Assembly (NCBI GenBank): GCA_902362595.1
Contig: CABIXF010000007.1
Coordinates: forward strand, 62,001-126,000
Source: Bacteroidaceae bacterium
GTDB taxonomy: Bacteria > Bacteroidota > Bacteroidia > Bacteroidales > Bacteroidaceae
Length of the DNA: 64,000 bases
Direction of reading: 5' to 3'
A model generated the notes under the pieces. That model was given only the letters and a program-made list of their open reading frames with translations, was not told where the DNA came from and did not search any database. Position numbers and translations under genes: made by a program. Below, piece after piece: positions 60,437 to 64,000 of the stretch. Position 1 is the stretch's first letter. Each line of letters opens with the position of its first letter.

Positions 60437-63400
60437 ATGAAAATTTACACACTTATAGTCCTCTTTTTTGTCGGAATCGTGCTTCCGTCTGGAGCCCAAA
60501 GGTTGCTGGAAAAAGATTTTCAGGTGCTGAACATGAACGACGGAATAGCCGACAATGACATTCATTCCATTGAAAAGGATGCCGAAGGCTTTATCTGGTT
60601 TGGTACCAGCAGCGGATTGAGCCGCTACGACGGGCAGGATTTCAAGACTTTCCGCATCACGGAGGCCCTTCATCGCACGGTGGGGAAAGTAGTCTCACTG
60701 AACAAAGATTATTTGCTGGTCCGTTCGGAGCGGACACTGTTTCTGTTCGACAAGCAGTGGGAAAGGTTTCTCTCTCTCTGGGATGTGGAGCGGAACAGGA
60801 TTGTGGACTTTACCCGTTTCGTGGCGACCAGCGACGGACATTGCTGGGGAGTGGCCGGAAACACACTTTCGGAGATGGATTTGTCTACGGCTTCCTTCCG
60901 GGAAGATACGGCCTTTGTTCATTTGCAATCCACGGTCAAGGTGGAATCGGAGCAGGAACTTATGATGCTCTGTCTGGGAGAAGACGGGAAGAGTCTTTAT
61001 GGTATAGGCCGGAAAGGTACGGTTTACCGTTATGACCGGGGGCAGAAGCGGCTGGAAACGCTTTGTGTCCGCCCGATGCAGCTGGATGTGCTGGTTACTT
61101 CGGCGTTGCAGGGGGATAATTTTCTGTGGATAACGACTCTCGGCGACGGACTGTATGCTTACGACCTGACCACCCGTGTGATGCATCACTGGCGCTACAA
61201 TCCGGCCAACCGCAACGAACAGCTCTCGCACAACGATGTGTTCCAGCTTTTGCCCCTGGGGGACTCCCGCTACATGGCCTTGACATGGAACGGCTATACG
61301 CTGCTTACATTGACCCCGGAGCGGGAACTGAAGATGCGGGCTTTTCATTCTTTCGAGAACAGCGGTAACCAGTACATCGAGACCCGCATGGTGACCGGCT
61401 ATTATGACCCCGAAGGATTGCTGTGGATTGGAACGGAAGGAGGGGGCGTGCTGTTTTCTGACCTGCGCCAGCTTTTCTATCAGCAATATGCACAGGCACA
61501 TTCCAATGAACTGTGCGGTATCCAGATGGATAAGGAAGGCTACCTCTGGCTGGCCACTTTCCACAAGGGACTGCTGCGCAGCACGCGGCCTTTTGATGCG
61601 GCTGTGCCCGTGGATTTCCGCTCGGTGGAACCGGGCGTGGCGGTGGTACGTACCGTGTTGTGCAGTGCCGCAGACGTCCGTGGCGGACTTTGGTTCGGCT
61701 CTCAGGGTGGAAAAGTGCTCCGTTATGGAGAGGACGGCAGCTGGCAGGTGGTGGAAATTGTTCCGGAAAAAGGAAAATCACCAGAGGTGTGGAGCCTGTT
61801 GCCTCTGTCGGAAAATGAGGCCTGGGCGGGTACCAGCAGCGGACTTTACCGCGTGAATCTCCGTAAAGGAACTTCGGTGAAGGTGGAATGGAAGAATTCC
61901 CAGATTTCCAATCGTGTGCATGTACGGGCATTGGCTCGTAGTGATGCCCACACGTTGTGGCTAGGTACAGCTCGCGGCCTGTTGCGCCTCACGATGGAAG
62001 GAAACCGGGTGATGCGCTCGCATACTGGTTATGAAAAAGAAGCAGGCATGCCGGTAACGGACGTGGAAGTGCGGGCACTCCTATGGGGAAGCGACCGGAA
62101 ATTGTGGGTGGGGTATGCCGGCAACGGACTCGGCGTATGTTCACCAGAAGCAGACCGCATTGTATGTCGTTACACCACCGAGGAGGGCTTGTGCAGTAAT
62201 TTCGTGACCGCTTTGGCTGAAGACGGCGACCATTCCTTGTGGGTGGGCTCCAATTCCGGAATCTCTCGCTTGAGCCGCCATTTGCAGTCGTTCTACAATT
62301 TCTATATCTCGGGCAGCAACCGTTCTGTGTTCTTCGGAAAGGATTTCCTGTTTTGGGGCAACCATAGCACGCTGACTTATTTCCGTCCCTCTCGGCTCCG
62401 CTTTCATTATCCCATCGAAAAGGGAAGGGTGGTGTTCACCGACCTGGAAGTCAACCATACGTCGGTGCAGATTGGCGAGCATGTGAACGGGCAGGTGATC
62501 TTGTCGCGCTCCTTGCTCTATACGAAAGGGATACACCTGAACCATGCCAACCGGAACTTCTCGCTTTCGTTCTCCAACCTGCTTTACCTGCACAAGCTTC
62601 AGAAATACCTGTACCGCCTGTACCCGTATCAGGAGGAATGGATTATGGCCGACGAGGGAGACAAAATCTCCTACGACCGTCTGCCTGCGGGAGAATATAC
62701 GTTTCAGGTGAAGACGGTCTTTCAAGACCAGAGCGAGGGAGAGGTGAGCAGCCTGGACATTGTGGTCGACCCGCATTGGAGCGAGACCTGGTGGTTCCGT
62801 CTGCTGGCCACTCTCGGACTGATGGGAATATTGTTGGTCTATATCCACCGGGTTCGGCTGAAAGAAAAGCGCGTGCAGTATGAACTGCGGCTGGAGCACG
62901 AACTGTTTACGGTGAACATGGAGCGCAACAAGGAAATCGAGCTTCGCAAGGAGCGGGAAGATTTCTTCACGATGGCGGCTCATGAGCTGCGTACCCCGCT
63001 TACCCTGATACTGGCTCCTTTGCGTGAGCTCCTGCACAAGACACCCACTTCGCATCCTTTCTATGCCAAGCTGTCCATGATGTTCAAGTACGCCGAAGGG
63101 CTGCATACCCTGACCGACCGCCTGCTTTACATCCAGAAGGCAGAGGCCGGGATGGTGAAGCTCTGTCTGTCGCAGGTGGATGTGGAAGCCTTGCTGGTGG
63201 ATGTGGCGCAGGGGTTCCAGTCGCTGGCTGCCGAACGGAAGATAGATTACGCCTGGGAACTGGCGCCGGACTGTGTGCCAGTATGGGCCGACCGGGAGAA
63301 ACTTTCATCGGTGGTGCAGAACCTGATATCGAATGCGTTCAAATACACGCCGGAAGGAGGGAAAATCCGTCTGAAGGTGGAACGGAAAGAAATAGACGGG

Positions 63401-64000
63401 GAATATTTCTGCTGTCTGTCGGTGAGCGATACCGGAAAAGGCATTGATAGTGTTCTCCTGCAGCATATCTTCGACCCCTTCGTGACGGGAAAGGAAGCAC
63501 CCGCTGTTTCTACGCATGTGGGTATTGGCCTGAAAATCGTGAAACACATCGTGGAGATGCATCACGGACGGGTCACCGTGGACAGCGAGCCGGGCAAGGG
63601 CAGTCTGTTCTGTGTGTACCTGCCCGAAGGAAAATCGCATTTCAGTGAAGACGACTGTACATGGGAAGAAAGTTCAGAGGCCGTCGTTGCTCCAGAAGTC
63701 TCCTCTGTTGTGCCGGAAATGATTTTCCCTGCGACATCGGAACATGTTGCAGAGGCGAAGGAGGAAAAGTTGTCTGCCGCCCGCCAGACGGTACTTGTAA
63801 TTGAAGACAATACCGACATGCGTCACTACCTGTGTGAATTGTTGCGGAAGCAGTATCGGGTGCTGGAGGCCGAAAACGGAGAAGAAGGTCTGAAGATTGC
63901 CGTGGAGCAGGTGCCCGACCTGGTGCTGTCGGATGTGATGATGCCTGTGATGGACGGGTTCACCTGCTGTGCCGAACTGCGCAAGCGGAAGGAAACGGCC
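60437..64000 (+). CDS. Hybrid two-component system regulator (HTCS), 5' part
   Basis: The frame is open from the ATG at 60437 to the right edge, giving 1188 residues of a protein that is usually ~1300-1400. Signal peptide (VGIVLPSGAQ), then a periplasmic sensor of two seven-bladed propellers made of Reg_prop repeats (GFIWFGTSSGLSRYD, GLLWIGTEGGGVLF, SLWVGSNSGISRL) and a Y_Y_Y domain (YLYRLYPYQEEWI). A membrane helix lies near residues 786-806. The HisKA His is His849 in AAHELRTPLT, followed by HATPase motifs (NLISNAFKYTPEGG, DTGKGI, GIGLKIV). The receiver domain has VIEDNTDMR and phospho-acceptor Asp1166 (LSDVMMPVMDG). The AraC-type output domain must lie beyond the edge. It is divergent from the SusC/D-sulfatase-fucosidase locus, its likely target. 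Confidence 0.95.
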   Translation, partial: MKIYTLIVLFFVGIVLPSGAQRLLEKDFQVLNMNDGIADNDIHSIEKDAEGFIWFGTSSGLSRYDGQDFKTFRITEALHRTVGKVVSLNKDYLLVRSERTLFLFDKQWERFLSLWDVERNRIVDFTRFVATSDGHCWGVAGNTLSEMDLSTASFREDTAFVHLQSTVKVESEQELMMLCLGEDGKSLYGIGRKGTVYRYDRGQKRLETLCVRPMQLDVLVTSALQGDNFLWITTLGDGLYAYDLTTRVMHHWRYNPANRNEQLSHNDVFQLLPLGDSRYMALTWNGYTLLTLTPERELKMRAFHSFENSGNQYIETRMVTGYYDPEGLLWIGTEGGGVLFSDLRQLFYQQYAQAHSNELCGIQMDKEGYLWLATFHKGLLRSTRPFDAAVPVDFRSVEPGVAVVRTVLCSAADVRGGLWFGSQGGKVLRYGEDGSWQVVEIVPEKGKSPEVWSLLPLSENEAWAGTSSGLYRVNLRKGTSVKVEWKNSQISNRVHVRALARSDAHTLWLGTARGLLRLTMEGNRVMRSHTGYEKEAGMPVTDVEVRALLWGSDRKLWVGYAGNGLGVCSPEADRIVCRYTTEEGLCSNFVTALAEDGDHSLWVGSNSGISRLSRHLQSFYNFYISGSNRSVFFGKDFLFWGNHSTLTYFRPSRLRFHYPIEKGRVVFTDLEVNHTSVQIGEHVNGQVILSRSLLYTKGIHLNHANRNFSLSFSNLLYLHKLQKYLYRLYPYQEEWIMADEGDKISYDRLPAGEYTFQVKTVFQDQSEGEVSSLDIVVDPHWSETWWFRLLATLGLMGILLVYIHRVRLKEKRVQYELRLEHELFTVNMERNKEIELRKEREDFFTMAAHELRTPLTLILAPLRELLHKTPTSHPFYAKLSMMFKYAEGLHTLTDRLLYIQKAEAGMVKLCLSQVDVEALLVDVAQGFQSLAAERKIDYAWELAPDCVPVWADREKLSSVVQNLISNAFKYTPEGGKIRLKVERKEIDGEYFCCLSVSDTGKGIDSVLLQHIFDPFVTGKEAPAVSTHVGIGLKIVKHIVEMHHGRVTVDSEPGKGSLFCVYLPEGKSHFSEDDCTWEESSEAVVAPEVSSVVPEMIFPATSEHVAEAKEEKLSAARQTVLVIEDNTDMRHYLCELLRKQYRVLEAENGEEGLKIAVEQVPDLVLSDVMMPVMDGFTCCAELRKRKETA

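Noticed and set aside
1..64000. CRISPR arrays, tRNA or rRNA genes, insertion sequences
   Set aside because: Read-through of both strands' ORFs and of the larger intergenic gaps showed no spaced repeats, cloverleaf-like segments or transposase/integrase motifs.

Overview
The window reads as chromosomal DNA of a member of the Bacteroidales, most likely Bacteroidaceae (Bacteroides/Phocaeicola-like). The support is two SusC/SusD pairs, a hybrid two-component system (HTCS), a UpxY-headed capsule operon, a Bacteroidetes Rpb6/omega-type protein, a complete Na+-NQR operon, and many promoters of the Bacteroides type (-33 TTTG, -7 TAnnTTTG). Most genes are GC-rich; the centre of the capsule locus is visibly more AT-rich. 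Species cannot be fixed from sequence reading alone.

Layout. 1-9.2 kb: the 5' part of a TamB-like gene (minus), then an NhaC-type antiporter, a secreted C1 aminopeptidase and a SusC/SusD pair with no carbohydrate enzymes beside it. 9.3-15.2 kb: nqrABCDEF with its own promoter and terminator. 15.2-28 kb: housekeeping genes, namely a small secreted protein, an AGCS amino-acid symporter, uvrB, bamD, an omega-like subunit, a DUF4293-type membrane protein, a YycJ-like metallo-hydrolase, a divergent uxaC/uxaB hexuronate pair, an unknown protein with a FGKYKG motif, folK, and a divergent EamA transporter/AraC regulator pair.

29-50.4 kb: a capsular polysaccharide operon. A promoter and a leader of about 400 nt with duplicated hairpin elements precede upxY. 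Immediately after, and translationally coupled, comes a cassette unusual for this position: an HPr-kinase-like ATPase, a 55-residue peptide, a lipoprotein, and a PqqD-like (RiPP recognition element) protein. Then follow a CapD-type dehydratase, an epimerase, a nucleotide-sugar dehydrogenase, a flippase, an acyltransferase, four glycosyltransferases, a Wzy-like polymerase, an aminotransferase, an initiating sugar transferase, Wza- and Wzc-like export proteins, and finally a nucleotidyltransferase of the NTP_transf_5 type. Kinase, PqqD and nucleotidyltransferase are also seen together as tailoring or accessory genes in some lasso-peptide and exopolysaccharide clusters, so this is the best candidate here for a poorly described system.

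50.4-64 kb: a polysaccharide utilization locus on the minus strand (SusC, SusD, sulfatase, GH29-type fucosidase, sulfatase) with a divergent HTCS regulator that runs off the right edge. The gene set points to a sulfated, fucose-containing glycan as substrate.

I saw no rRNA, tRNA, CRISPR array, transposase or integrase gene.
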